Source: Magnolia sinica (lineage: Eukaryota; Streptophyta; Magnoliopsida; Magnoliales; Magnoliaceae). From it: a stretch of 64,000 nt of DNA. The translations under genes were made by a program, and so were the position numbers. The stretch spans positions 83,903,959 to 83,967,958 of the forward strand of contig NC_080579.1 in assembly GCF_029962835.1 (NCBI RefSeq), written 5' to 3'. Below the pieces are notes generated by a model. The model ran no database searches and was not told the DNA's origin. It saw nothing but the letters and a program-made list of their open reading frames with translations. This document shows positions 1-11,829 of the stretch, piece after piece; the stretch's first letter is position 1, and each line of letters opens with the position of its first letter.

Positions 1-144
1 ACTGTCTGATGAATTTATGAACCAGATAACCTGAATTTGACTACAAAATTCATATATTTAATTTTCTAACTATCTACTATCAATGATAGATATATTAGAA
101 TGAATGTAATATGAAAATATCTTACATTTAGGTGTTTGCAATTA

Positions 145-1130
145 TTTTTGAGGGCCAAAATTCATGCGTAAATAGAAAAAAAATATAAAATGGCACCCCA
201 AATATGTAAAATGCACATTAACATGTTCTACTATGATTAACACATCATATGGCATCATTAAAACAGCAAAAGAATCATTAAAAAATGATTTTTCGAATTT
301 TCAAAAAAAGGGCCGAAATAAATGCGTAAATAGAAAAAAATAAAAATAAAAATATAAAATGGCACCCCAAATATGTAAAATGCACATTAACATGTTCTAC
401 TATGATTAACACATCATATGGCATCATTAAAACAGCAAAAGAATCATTAAAAATGATTTTTCGAATTTTCAAAAAGGGCCGAAATAAATGCGTAAATAGA
501 AAAAAATATAAAAAAAATATAAAATGGCACCCCAAATCTGTAAAATGCATATTAACATGTTCTACTATGATTAACACATCATATGACATCATTAAAACAG
601 CAAAAGAACCATTAAAAAATGATTTTTCGAATTTTCAAAAAAAGGGCCAAAATAAATGCGTAAATAGAAAAAAATATAAAAAATATATAAAATGGAACCC
701 CAAATCTGTAAAATACACATTAACATGTTCTACTATGATTAACACATCATATGACATCATTAAAACAGCAAAAGAATCATTTAAAAATGGTTTTTCGAAT
801 TTTCAAAAAAAGGGCCAAAATAAATGCGTAAATAGAAAAAAATATTAAAAAAATTATAAAATGGCACCCCAAATCTGTAAAATGCACATTAACATGTTCT
901 ACTATGATTAATACATCAAATGGCATGATTAAAACAGCAAAACAACCATTAAAAACTGATTTTTCGAATTTTAAAAAAAGGGGCCAAAATTCATGCGTAA
1001 ATAGAAAAAAATATTAAAAAATTATTAAATGGCACCCCAAATCTATAAAATGCACATTAACATGTTCTACTATGATTAACACATCATATGACATGATTAA
1101 AACAGCAAAATATATTAAAAAAAGTATAAA
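145..1130. repeat. AT-rich tandem satellite, ~168 bp unit, six copies
   Basis: Six head-to-tail copies of an AT-rich unit. The landmark acatgttctactatgatt begins at about 221, 390, 555, 723, 892 and 1060, so the period is 165-169 bp, close to a nucleosome repeat and in the range of plant centromeric or heterochromatic satellites. Copies differ by scattered substitutions and by the length of an A-rich spacer. Apparent open frames across it exist only because the unit length is near a multiple of three; they show no codon or protein signature. Bases 1-144 are AT-rich and unassigned. Confidence 0.93.
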
Positions 1131-1317
1131 TACCTATTTTTGACGAATTTCTGAAAAATGGCCCACCGAGCTTTGATTCAAAAAAATCTATAATATAATG
1201 TGTTTTTCTATCAAATACCTAGCTAAGGTTGGTCGAAATTAGTAGTAGAAGGAGTTAGAAACAGTTTGGAAGCAAGAGGTTTCAAAAAAACAGCAAAAAC
1301 AGAGCTAAAAAAAAAAG

Positions 1318-1475
1318 TTAACGGGCCCGTAACGGCCCGTTACGCCCGTATCGGCCGATACGGGTACAAAAAATCGAATCGGCCGTTTCGGCCCCGAAAC
1401 GGGTAACGGTTCGCACCGTTACCGTTACGTATCGGTCGATACGGCCGATACGTAACCGATTTGGCATACCATGGC
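1318..1475. repeat. CpG-rich palindrome cluster
   Basis: A GC-rich island in AT-rich surroundings, built of overlapping palindromes. A perfect 20-bp palindrome (cccgtatcggccgatacggg) lies at 1345-1364 and a perfect 10-bp one (acgggcccgt) at 1321-1330. Further inverted pairs made of 'gtaacgg', 'ccgttac' and 'cgatacgg' modules follow to about 1462. It lies between the satellite and the broken end of the Ty3 element. It may be a transposon terminus or a small repeat; the family is unknown to me. Confidence 0.75.
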
Positions 1476-2583
1476 GGTAACAGGTAATGTCGCCAATGGC
1501 ATAGTAATTGCACTACCGCGTAGAATTCCTTGTCATAGGTGGAATATCTTTGCTTCGCCTCATTCAGTTTCTCACTAAAAAAGGCGACAGGGTGCCCTTC
1601 CTAACTTAGTACTCCTCCTATGCCGACTCCTGACGCGTCACATGCGACTTCAAAAGCTTTTGAAAAATCTGGAAGTCGTGTGACTGGAGCTTCAGTCATC
1701 TTGACCTTTATCTCCTTGAAGGCCTTCGAAGCGGCCTTTGTCCATTGAAACTCTCCTCTTTTTATGCAGTCCGTGATGGGAGCCACTATGGAGCTGAAGC
1801 CTCGAATGAACCGCCTATAAAAAGTGGTTAAGCCATGAAAGCTGCGCACCTCATGAATATTGTGGGGTTCAGGCCAATTGACGATGGCATTGACCTTATC
1901 GGGATCCGCCGATACGCCCACAGCTGACACAATAAAACCTAAGAAGATCAAACTACTAAACAAGAACACGCACTTCTTTAGGTTGGCATACAACTTCTCG
2001 GCCCTAAGAATCCCACAAACCTACCTCAAATGGTTGAGGTGTTGCTCCTTAGTCATGCTATAAATCAAGATATTATCGAAGTATACGACCAGGAACTTCC
2101 CCATAAAGGGTCTCAACACTTGGGTCATCACACGCATAAAAGTGCATGGGGCATTAGTTAACCCAAAAGGCATAACTAGCCACTCATATAGCTCATCCTT
2201 CGTCTTGAAGGCCGTCTTCCACTCATCACCAGGGCGTATACGGATTTGGTGATACCCACTTTTGAGGTCGATTTTTTAGAAGATAATAGCATTAGCCATC
2301 ATATCTGGCATGTCATCAAGACGCGGTATGGGAAATCGATACTTGATTATGATTTTGTTGATGGCCCTACTATCAACACACATCCTCCATGTGTCATCCT
2401 TCTTGGTGTAAGAAGAGCGGGCACGGCACACGGACTCATGCTCTCTCGAATGAAACCCTTCTCTAGGAGTTCATCAATCTGCCTCTTCAACTCAGCGTGC
2501 TCCTTCGGGTTCATTCTATAATGTGGGAGGTTTGGTGGAGTTGCCCCAGGGATTAAATCAATGGCATGTTGTATATCCCTCAT
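1475..2583 (-). pseudogene. Ty3-type reverse transcriptase / RNase H remnant
   Basis: Minus-strand pol segment. The RT begins near 2583 with the usual Ty3 motif [21 protein letters not shown] and continues through frameshifts. The catalytic box at 2083-2072 reads YFDN, so the second Asp of the expected YFDD/YLDD is gone (one G-to-A change). It is followed by ILIYS and the thumb motif MTKEQ. RNase H follows: the segment 1993-1601 includes [16 protein letters not shown] and the active-site DASG (about 1645), then a stop. Out-of-frame similarity (HPVAFFSEKLNEAKQRYSTYDKEFYAV) runs to about 1475, where homology ends at the palindrome cluster. The remainder of RNase H, integrase and the 3' LTR are missing. 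It cannot encode an active enzyme. Confidence 0.9.
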
Positions 2584-2639
2584 AGGGAAAGCTCATTCAG
2601 TAAATCATCAAGAAAAACATCACGAAACTCATGTACTAC

Positions 2640-3420
2640 CTGAATGGCCTCAGTGGATAACTCTACGCTAGTCTCTGGTACACTCTCCCTAGCCACAAGG
2701 GCATATATCATCGAGTCCGCCTCCATCTCTCGCTCAAAGTCTTTGGCATTCAAAATATGGAGCGGTTTAGACTTGGACTTCGACTCTTTCACTTCTTTTG
2801 GGCTGCTCACACCACTCTGTGTGGTGAACTCTTTTCCAGTTGTATTCTTGGGTGGCAGAGGATTTAGCTTGATCTTCTTGCCCTCAAACCAGAATGTACA
2901 CACATTTGAACGACCAAAATTTGGTAACATCCCTGTCATAGAGCCACGACCTACCCAGAATGACATGGCCCACATCCATAGGAACAACATCACACCAAAT
3001 TGTGTCTTTATAAGATCCGAACTGAATAGGGACAAGACAGCGGTGCGAGACTGGAATGGATATTTCATCAACCCAGGAGACTCTATAGGGTTGAGGATGG
3101 GCTTCCATCTTCAAGCCCAAACGACTCACAATGGTAGTCGATGCCACGTTGGCACAACTACCACTATCCACGATCATCTTACAACTCTTTTCCCCACATT
3201 TTGCATAAGTGTAGAAGATCGTGTTGCGGCGCCAGTCATCAGTGTTCTTGACTTGAGCCAGGGCGCAACGCACAATTGCGAGGGTCACAGACTCTTGTGC
3301 TCCCTCTTCCTCATCACTAGGGGTTCCGACTGGCTCATATTCCTCCTCCTCACTATCACTCTCTGGGGGCACTACTTCTACTTGCCCATCAATAAGGAGT
3401 ACTTTGGTGCCCTCTCTCGT
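2640..3420 (-). pseudogene. Ty3-type aspartic protease and linker to RT
   Basis: Minus-strand continuation of the polyprotein after gag. The retropepsin active site reads MIVDSGSCANVAS at about 3174-3136, with the D-S-G triad intact. The flap and tail motif VILGRSWLYDRDV lies near 2964-2924. The usual acidic linker (EEEEYEP..SDEEEG) precedes it, and a linker ending EFRDVFLDDL..EL leads into the RT. The frame shifts near 2930, so protease and RT are no longer in one frame. The order gag, protease, RT, RNase H is standard for Ty3 (Metaviridae-like) plant elements. Confidence 0.88.
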
Positions 3421-4402
3421 GCCGCACTGGTGAGCAAAGTCACCAAACCCCTGACACCTAAAACACCTAGTGGCCCTACTTCCACGTGAACTAGACCCGA
3501 CAATCTCTTTACCCTTATCATCCTTAGGTCTAGGCTGAATATTAGGGGAAGGTTTGTTTTGGAATCCCGTGTTAGGTATAGCCCCAAAGGGTTTGGCCTT
3601 AGTACCAGATTCGCGAAAGTCAAACCGCCTTCCCACAGATGCTTTAAGGTATTGCTCGACATCTAACACTACTTGGTACAACTGTTCGATAGTGTCTGTC
3701 TTTGGCGAGCAATTCTCTCCTAATGTCAGGACGGAGGCCCGTTTTAAAACGAGCAAGGGTGAGTACGAGGTCCTCATCAACCTCACAGCGGGTCGAGTAC
3801 TCTTCGAATTTCTCAATATAGTCAGCAACACTCATAGAACCCTGTCGAAGAGACTGCCACTCCTCAATCAACCGCATGCAATAAGAGAAAGGGAGGTACT
3901 TCTCTTTCAGCGTTTCTTTCATTTCTCCCTAATGGACTATTGGGAGTTCCCTCACTTTTTCTTTTTTTCGCTCAGCCGTCGCCCAAAACCTCTTCGCTTG
4001 ACCCACAAGCTTCATCTTGGTGAATCAGACTCGTCGAGCATTCGACATATCATACCACTCAAAATAGTGGTCCATATCCGCCAACCAATCTAAAAAAGCT
4101 TTAGGGTCTAAGCGGCCATCAAAAGTAGGGGCATCTACCCTAACTCCCTTGAGGAGTTGTGCATCTGGGTCATATTGATCATGATGTCCCTCACGGGGTG
4201 GGTGCACAGGTACGCGCCCATGACCAGCTTCTTGGCCGCCTCCATTCCTTGGTCTAACCTCCTGACCAACTGCCTGAGATTGGGAATCCTCCCCAGTGGT
4301 GGGGTTAGCGCTGAAGGAGGCCTCTATTTCTTCGAGGCGTTTATCTATGTGTTGTTCCAAATGCTTATTCAAGGACTCAACTTGCTGGGCTAACTTGGCC
4401 AC
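3421..4402 (-). pseudogene. Ty3-type gag (capsid and zinc knuckle) remnant
   Basis: The reading frame opens near 4402 with a coiled-coil-like stretch (MAKLAQQVESLNKHLEQHID). The conserved plant Ty3 gag core follows (PTFDGRLDPKAFLDWLADMD..FEW, about 4130-4050), then KYLPFSY.MRLIEEWQSLRQGSMSV (about 3900-3830), an R/K-rich tail and a zinc knuckle at 3465-3424. That knuckle is CFRCQGFGDFAHQC: the spacing is CX2CX9C, but the expected His at position 9 is Asp, so metal binding is probably impaired. There is a stop near 3928 and a frameshift near 3720. It belongs with the LTR at 4665-5880. Confidence 0.88.
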
Positions 4403-4647
4403 TGTTTCTTATAGTTGCTCTATGTTTAGTGTGGAGTGCAAACCGAAACCGCAACCCTTACGTGTAGGCATACCCTGACTTGCTCAACCTAAGGACCTGC
4501 TATGACAACTATATGCGTCTAAAAACTAAATGACCCTACGAGACTCTATATGAAGGAGACTACACACTGTTACTAAAATTCAGCTATATATGATGGACTG
4601 AATGCATGAAGGACTCAAACAAACTAAACCCTAAATATGTGGTGAAT

Positions 4648-4660
4648 GGCTTTGATACCA
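4648..4660 (-). other. tRNA-iMet primer binding site of the Ty3 element
   Basis: On the minus strand the sequence just downstream of the LTR reads aat then TGGTATCAAAGCC. This matches the 3' end complement of plant initiator-Met tRNA (TGGTATCAGAGCC) at all but one position. Its place, four bases inside the LTR, fits a retrotransposon minus-strand primer site and fixes the element's orientation. Confidence 0.85.
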
Positions 4661-4664
4661 AATT

Positions 4665-5880
4665 TGATGCAGGACATGGAAAATTAAATATGATATGCAA
4701 GATTTCAGGCTTAGATCCTACCAATTCAAAAACAATCACACATTCCACGTCCCACATGAAAATCCAAACATACAATTAAAAAGGGGAATCTATGCGGGTC
4801 CAAGCCAACACAAGCTAGGACCGAACCAATAAAAATTATAAACCAAACGATGTCAAAGGGAAATAAAATCAACTACTCATGCATAAAAATCAGTCCCTAA
4901 TCCAAGGGATTCCCTAATTTCAATTCAAGGAACCCTACGGTGATAAAAAGGGGCAAATCAATTAGGGATCATATAATCTAGGGTTAGGATTCATGAAAAA
5001 CGGCTATAAGAGGATAAAAGATGATAAAAACCTGAGCCAAAAGATGATCCCACGTGTGGACAGCAACAATGGCCCAGACGAACGTGCGTGTGATCCCGGC
5101 CGCACGTGTGTGAGGCCCACTATTCAGAAAAATGCCACCTTGACCCAGGTCGGCCAAGGATGGACTCCAAAACCCCCAAATCTCAGCTCGATCCGATATA
5201 CGGTTTGTGCGTGGTGCTCCGCCGAAGTTTCAGCTAGCCTGCGGGCCAAAATCTGGAAACCTGCTGTAATGAAGAAATCTGATGCAACAAAAGGACAAAT
5301 CCGAAGTACGGATGTTGGGGGAAGATGGAAAAAAAGATGATGGAAGATGGGGGTGAATTAGGATCGATGTGGCTTCGCACCACGGTAGTTAGTCCTTCGA
5401 AAAGGGAGGGCTTCGCACCCACTTTTGAAGTCTTCCACAACTCACGAAGAGAGCAGAAAAATAAAGCAGGAATTTTTTTATTAACTTCAATGAATCAAAA
5501 GAACTACAAGGGGTGCCTATTTATAGGAAAAATCTTATACCCCAAAACTCGCACTATGTGCGCAACCTATTACTTAGCGATGAAGTAAACTAAAATAAAA
5601 ACCAAACAGAGAAATCTAAAGCGTTCACAATGTTCTAAATAATAACAATAAGCAAAACCTAAAATATGAAATCAATCCAACGAGTGGGCCACAATCATGA
5701 GATCCCATGATGGGCTTTTCTTGATTATCGGGCCCACTTTTCTGAACCAAAACTTGTTTTCTAGCTAGGAGGCCCTCCCTGACGTCGTCATCGAGTCAGA
5801 TCGATAGTGGGGTCCTCCTTCTGCGTACGTACGTGCGTAGGGGTGGTGGTGTGCGGGCGTGCGTGTGCACGATGTCCTCA
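4665..5880 (-). mobile_element. 5' LTR of the truncated Ty3 element (1,216 bp)
   Basis: On the minus strand it starts TGAGGACATCG (5880) and ends CCTGCATCA (4665), i.e. TG...CA. Its extent is defined by comparison with a second copy at 39273-40490, similar end to end and nearly the same length (1,218 bp). The primer site abuts the inner edge. The matching 3' LTR is not in the window, consistent with truncation near 1475. Confidence 0.9.
5517..5528 (-). promoter_or_regulatory. LTR TATA box
   Basis: CCTATAAATAGG, a palindromic TATA box in the LTR. It is conserved in the second LTR copy near 40129-40139. It is the probable start region for the retrotransposon transcript on the minus strand. Confidence 0.6.
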
Positions 5881-6754
5881 TCACTCGGGCAGTACGTTCT
5901 GGCTTAGAGGTCGCTACCATATCTGTTGCGTCTGCGATGGAATTGTCAGACCAAACCGCCTCTCATCCGGACCCTTCGTCTAAAGTTGAACCTCGATTCG
6001 AGCGTCGTTTACTGCCAATAGCAGCTACTTCGAATCCAGATCGTTTGCGGACACACGTAAGGGCACTCGAGACACGTGTCGCTAATCGATCTTCGATATG
6101 GAACATATCTCCACAAGAGTGTGCTCTCCTCACGTGCTAAGGGGACGCATGTCCCAGATTCTACGAAACTCTGCTCCTTTACGGGTGAAGATAATCCTCT
6201 TCTTCTGTGGGGGGACAACATCTGTGTCCCGGATCAAGAATCATCGTCATGGTCTTCCGGCTATGCGACCCCTCCTGTCTTATCGTCACCTCGCTCCTCG
6301 CCAGCTACAGATCCTATATCAGAACAAGCTCTATCAAATATGTTTCGAGAAGATATCAGAGAGAAGAAATATTCGAGGCGGAACCTTTGCGGATCAGGGC
6401 GGGAAGACTCTCAGCGGTAACGAAAAGTGATCTGCGAGGCATGAGGGACTCAGAAGATCAGAAGGTATAGTTGATCAGTACTCTCCAAAAAAAGAAATGG
6501 ATTAGGGATGCGATGGGCCACATAGGCAGAACAATTGGAGTGTCCTTTGGAGACCATCCGGAAGATTTGATGGCCATGTTCCACTATATAGAGGAGTGTG
6601 GCCGACCATTAGTCCAGACAAAAACTCCTAGGAAAACTCCATCCAGGTCTCACGGCAACAGAGAACTCTGGAGCCTTGTTCTTAGCCCCACACCCATCAA
6701 CCGATCGAACTCGGTAGTCCGAGTCCTTGCTCTTCGGGGAAGTTTTGTTCCCAA
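5881..6754 (+). pseudogene. 5' part / ORF1 remnant of the L1-type LINE
   Basis: The sequence between the LTR edge and ORF2 has several short overlapping frames (5859-6140, 6076-6420, 6471-6758) but no continuous one. The last ends at a TGA overlapping the first codon of the endonuclease frame at 6755, the usual tight ORF1-ORF2 junction of plant L1 elements. I do not recognise an RNA-binding motif or zinc knuckle, so the ORF1 label rests mainly on position. The 5' limit of the LINE is set by the LTR edge and is uncertain. Confidence 0.5.
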
Positions 6755-9700
6755 ATGAAAGTTCTATCATTGAACATTAAAGGGGTGGGGTCAAAGCTGA
6801 AGAGAAGACTCCTCAAAGATATTTGTGGAAGAAGCAAAGCTGAGGTGACTTGTTTACAGGAACCAAGGTTCGGAAATTCAGCGACAAACTTCTGGGCACT
6901 CTCTAAAAAGAAATATATTCGAAATGGGTGGCATTGGATGCAATCGGAAGTTCATGAGGCATCTTGGTGGCGTGAAAATCTTCTTCATGGGTCCTGATCG
7001 ATAACTGGAGTGGCGTCTTTTCGATTTCGGTAATTCTGAAAGAAGCTTCTTCGGACTTCAGTTGCCTAATCACATCAGTTTATGGCCCAAACCAAGAAGA
7101 TAAAAGATCTGCATTTTGGGAGGAACTTAACGAATCTAGGAAGAAATTCAATAGACCTTGGTGAATTGGCGGAGATTTTAACATCACGCGTTATGCAGCA
7201 GACAGATCCCAGGAAGGTAGAGTTACTACGGGAATGCGACGCTTTTCTCAGTGGATTGAAGATCAAGAACTTGTTGATCTTCCTTTGCTTGGAGCGAGAT
7301 TTACTTGGTCGAATCAGAGAGCTCATCCTACTCTATCCAGACTGGACAGATTCTTGGTGCCTCATGATTGGTTGGACTTGTTCCCCCTAGCCTCACAATC
7401 ATTTCTTCCCAAACCCACGTCCTACCATAACCCCATTCTTCTTGTAGTAGATGATCAAAATTGGGGACCAAAGTCGTTCAGATTCGAAATTTCTTGGCTA
7501 AAGATTGAAGGCTTCCATCAGCTGATCGAAGATTGGTGGGCAGGTTTTAGTGTGGCAGGGTATGCTAGTTTCAAACTTTGCAGTAAGTTGAGACTCTTAA
7601 AAGGAAAGATTAAGAAGTGGAAAGTGGAAGAGCTTCAAAAAAGAGATTCTAAAACAGATGCAATCCTGGCTGAATTGCAATCGATTGACCAGTCAATGGA
7701 AGAGGGACAGAGTACTTCACAGACCCTACACAGAAGGATTCAGCTGATTCAATCCTATTCGGATCGGATGAAGGAAGAGGAAATTTCATGGAGACAGAAA
7801 TCAAAATGCAAGTGGATCAGAGAAGAAGATAAAAACACCAATTTTTTTCATTGCATGGCTAAAGCACGCTAGAGTGAACAAGATCAGGAGTATAGTGGTG
7901 GATGGTGTCCGCATTGAAGATAAGGATGGTATATCCGAGGAGGCCATTCGCTATTTCAGTAACCTCCTTCGTGGAGAAGGTTGGAAAAGGCCTAAACTAG
8001 ATCATCTCCAATTCGATCGAATTACCGAAGAGGACACCTCTGCTCTGGAATCCCCTCTCTCGCCTCTTGAGGTGAAAAGGGTTATTGTTGAACTGGGTGG
8101 GGACAAGGCCCCCGAGCCAGACGGTTTCCCAATCGCTTTCTTCCAAATCTTTTGAGATATGCTTCAAGGAGATGTTATGGAATTTATTCTCGATTTCCAC
8201 GAGAGAGGTAGGTTGTCCAAAGATATCGGGGCTTCGTTTGTCCCGCTGATTCCCAAGATTGAGAGGGCTGAATCCCTTAATGACTTCAAACTGATTAGTC
8301 TTCTAGGGGGTCCATACAAGAGTTTGGCAAAGGTTTTAGCGTCTCGATTAATAGGGGTGATAGGAACAACCATCTCTCACAACCAAAGTGCATTCATTCC
8401 GGGTCGTCAGATAGTGGATAGTGCTCTCATTGTGTTTGAAAGCCTGGATTCGAGCCATAGATCCAAATCTAAGGGTCTTCTATGCAAATTGGATCTAGAG
8501 AAGGCGCACGATCACGTTGATTGGGACTTTCTTCAATATATGCTAACTCAGATGGGTTTTGGAGATAAATGGAGAAGATGGATAAGGGAGTGCATGGGTT
8601 CGGCGTTCTTTTCCGTTTTAATTAACGGATCCCCAAGAGGTTTCTTTCATAGTTCCGGGGATCTGCGCCAAGGAGACCCGTTGTCCCCATTCTTATTTCT
8701 TATTGTGGGGGAGGCCTTTTCAAGAATGCTCAGCAAAAGTCAGGCTGAAGGCATCATTAGTGGGTTCAAAGTGGAAGGAATGGCTCTACCGATACAATAT
8801 TATTAAATGAAGTAGACCAAGACAAAGTTAGTAACCTGCGAACTATAATCAGATGTTTTGAAGCTGTTTCGGGTCTTCGTGTTAATATGGCAAAATCCAA
8901 AATGTTTAGGGTTAACATTGAGGAAGACAAGCTAAAGTCTCATCTAGCCTTCTTTCGTTGCTCGACGGGTCGCTTTCCTATCACATTTGTGGGTCTTCCG
9001 TTGTGTATCGACAAGCCTCTAAAGTCCTTATGGGACAAGGTTATCGACAGATTTGGTTCATATCTCGCTGGATGGAAAAGCAGATATCTCTCATTGGGCA
9101 GTCGGCTCACCCTAATTAAGGCGGCATTATCAAACCTTCCCCTTTACTTCATGTCTCTGTTCAAATGTCCGGCATCGATCTTGGCAATCCTAGAAAGGCT
9201 TAGACGGGATTTTCTATGGCATGGAAAGGAAGACAAAAAAAAAAAATTCATCTGCTCAGTTGGAAGTTTGCAAGAATATTCAAGGAGGAGCGGGCATAGA
9301 AGATCTAAAACAAATGAATCGAGCTCTTTTAAGTAAATGGATATGGAGACTAAGGACTGAGGACAAGACCCTTTGGAACGATTTGATCAAGAGCAAATAT
9401 GGCCATTCAGAAGGGGGTTGGTGGACAAACAACTCTTCCAATTATAAAGCTTCACCCCTTTAGAAAGGAGTTCTATTCACTAAGGCATAGGTTATCAAAA
9501 GTTTTGGTGTCGTCGTTGGTAATGGCAAACATACTCGTTTTTGGGTAGACATTTGGGTGGGGGATGAAGCCCTGTGCGTCGTCTTCCTGCGTATTTTCCA
9601 TATCGCCCAAAATCAGACCATCACAGTGGATGCTTGCTATTCGATTACAGGGGGAGTCGTGGTGTGGAACATAGAGTGTAGAAGATTTCTCCGAGATAGG

Positions 9701-10132
9701 GAGATTGAAGAATACATAGCCCTCCTCAATCGGATTTATAGCACCAATCCGAATCAGTACGCGGCTGACAGTCCAGCATGGCGTCTGGACAAAAACAGAA
9801 AATTCTCAGTGAAATCTCTTTATAGTCATCTCGCCAACAGCCCTCCAATCGAATGGACATCGTTATATCATGGCTGGAAATACCAAGTCCCCCCCAAGAT
9901 TACGGTTTTTGGATGGTTGGTTGGCAAGGATAACGTACTCACAGTAGATAATCTGAGAAAGAGGGGTATGATCATCACTAACATTTGTTTATGCTGCATG
10001 GCTAAAGAAGAAACGGTGGATCATCTCTTTATCCACTGCCAGTTCACACATCAGATTTGGATCGCAATTCTAACCCACTTTAAGGTCCCCTGGACCTTTC
10101 CAAAGTCAGCTAATGGCCTACTTGAAGCCTAG
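6755..10132 (+). pseudogene. L1-type LINE ORF2: endonuclease, RT and zf-RVT, inactivated
   Basis: An APE-type endonuclease begins at 6755 (MKVLSLNIKGVGS, then CLQEPRFGN with the catalytic Glu). GGDFNI follows near 7170. The S-D-H box is changed to SYH (PTSYHNPILL, near 7415-7445), losing the catalytic Asp. RT motifs then appear: APEPDGFP, LISLLGGPYKSLAKVLASRL, SAFIPGRQIVDSALI, KLDLEKAHDHVDW and LRQGDPLSPFLF. The YADD catalytic box should lie near 8800 but is deleted: the frame runs VEGMALPIQYY-stop, and the next frame resumes at NEVDQDKVSNLR. A C-terminal zinc-finger domain (CLCCMAKEETVDHLFIHC, about 9990-10040) is readable. Other breaks are a frame change near 7000, a stop near 7872 and a stop at 8155 where Trp is expected (FFQIF-stop-DM). 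Confidence 0.92.
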
Positions 10133-10441
10133 CATGGAGTGGGGTGTGGGAAGCATAGATCAAAGCTATGGAAAATATCCCTTCTGGCCGTTTGGTGGAC
10201 CGTGTGGTAAGAAAGGAATGGAAGATGCTTTAATGACACTTCTAAATCAATGGAGGCCACAATTCTCAGGGTGACTCATCTATTAGTCGAATGGGCCCCT
10301 TCAACCGATAAATTTAAGGATTGTAACTTACTCTTTTTAGGAGATTAGCCGGTCGGCTATCTCGGCGGTCCAGCTTTCTCTTTCTCTGTTCTCTTTCCTT
10401 TTTCAATAAAATTATCTTGTTATCCTTCCAAAAAAAAAAAA

Positions 10442-11829
10442 GTAAAAGACTCCCTACATTGGTCAAGCTTGACCAATTAAAACTCCTCAATTTGGAACCC
10501 ACCTCTTCGTTGCGAACTTCTTACAATCTTCCCTACTTGCATTGCAAGAGTTCATATCATACGACATAATGCTACATGTCTAATTTTTGTGGAGCAAATG
10601 ATCAATAGCCTCAGCAGCTGTATTGAATAGATTTTTCAGAGTTTGATATTGTATTTAAAAGGAATTACGGGTTTTAAATATTTTAACATTATTTACGATA
10701 AACTCTTTCCAAGTACAATAACTTCCTGCCTTTTTGAGGAGCACTGCTTCCCTGCAACTTTTGTTGAAAGTATTAAGGACCCAGGACTATTTTTTTATTA
10801 GTAAGATTTGCTATCAACATCAACAAAACAAAACAAAAAAATAAATAAATAAATTGCTATTAATCAAAAAAATGTTGCAGGTATTAAAGATCTGTCGCAG
10901 GCTCCTAGCGAGCCTTTTATATTTTCCAGATACTTCAAACTAGTCATCACGTGCAAGTCTGCAACTTAGTTTTACTTAGGGCCAGTCTATTGGGTGACTT
11001 TGCAAAACTGCAAGGGAGCATTAATGAAATGCACACTCTACATGTCATACATGCATGTTGATCTGGACTGAAACCCCACTGGGGATGGCCAGTGCAAACT
11101 ACCATGCTGATTTTGTAAATCAGTCCTCTAATTAACCGATAAACTCAAACAAAATGCGAATCTACAGATAGAAATAAAATAGAAAATGATCAATAATTAG
11201 AAAGAGGTACATGAGAACTTGAAGAATACAAAGAAAAGGCCTGCACTGCCAAAAGAATGCTAACAAAAAGAATAAAATTACTCCCATAAAAGGTTCCATG
11301 AAACCTTTTAGGGTCCACCAAAAGCAAAAGAAAATCCTTGATCAAATCCTAACACTTGATTTAAAACTAGCTACAGCGTTAAAACATTCCTTTTTCTAAT
11401 CCTATTCAAATAGAAGACAAAAGCCAAAAAGGATTTACTTTCTTTGCGAAGCTGGAGGTCCTCAAAAAACGCCTAAGTTCAAAGAAAGCAAAAAGGTAGC
11501 TCCCAGACCCTTTATTGTATACTAATGCTTGTAGGTCCCAATAGTGCCATGGTGAGAAACATCATGGGGAAAGGATAATTTAACGATGGCATTGTCGAGC
11601 TGATTGACCCAAAAAGCACTGAGTCTCAATAAAAACACGTGCCCCATTACTAATATAATTCAACTTACTAATACAATGCAACCATTATCCAAGTAACACA
11701 ATGTTGGGCCTCAAGGGTTATTTGGAGACTTCCACCCCCACTATGATTTGGGACAAATGGAGGATCACTCCCTCCCATTACAAACAATATCAGCCTTGAT
11801 TTGAGCAGAAAGCATCCCTACGGCTCATC
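10442..11829. other. Gene-free interval
   Basis: AT-rich, non-coding DNA with simple A-rich stretches (10800-10860). No coding similarity, RNA gene or clear element boundary was seen. Confidence 0.6.

Larger units (their letters stand above)
5881..10441 (+). mobile_element. L1-type non-LTR retrotransposon (dead copy)
   Basis: Whole-element call: ORF1-like 5' part, ORF2 with EN-RT-zf-RVT in order, a short 3' UTR containing 'caataaaat', and a terminal A tract (10430-10441). Plus strand. I could not find a target duplication; the 5' side meets the Ty3 LTR edge at 5880/5881, so either the LINE is 5'-truncated there or the two insertions share a boundary. Confidence 0.85.

Noticed and set aside
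402-848. 148-codon open frame on the plus strand, with a mirrored frame on the minus strand
   Set aside because: It runs through the 168-bp satellite; the frame stays open only because the unit length is near a multiple of three, and the peptide simply repeats with the unit.
145-1130. CRISPR-like regular repeats
   Set aside because: Units are directly adjacent, with no unique spacers, in plant nuclear DNA.
2644-3489. 281-codon plus-strand open frame
   Set aside because: It is the antisense shadow of the Ty3 protease/RT region, whose minus-strand frames carry recognisable motifs.
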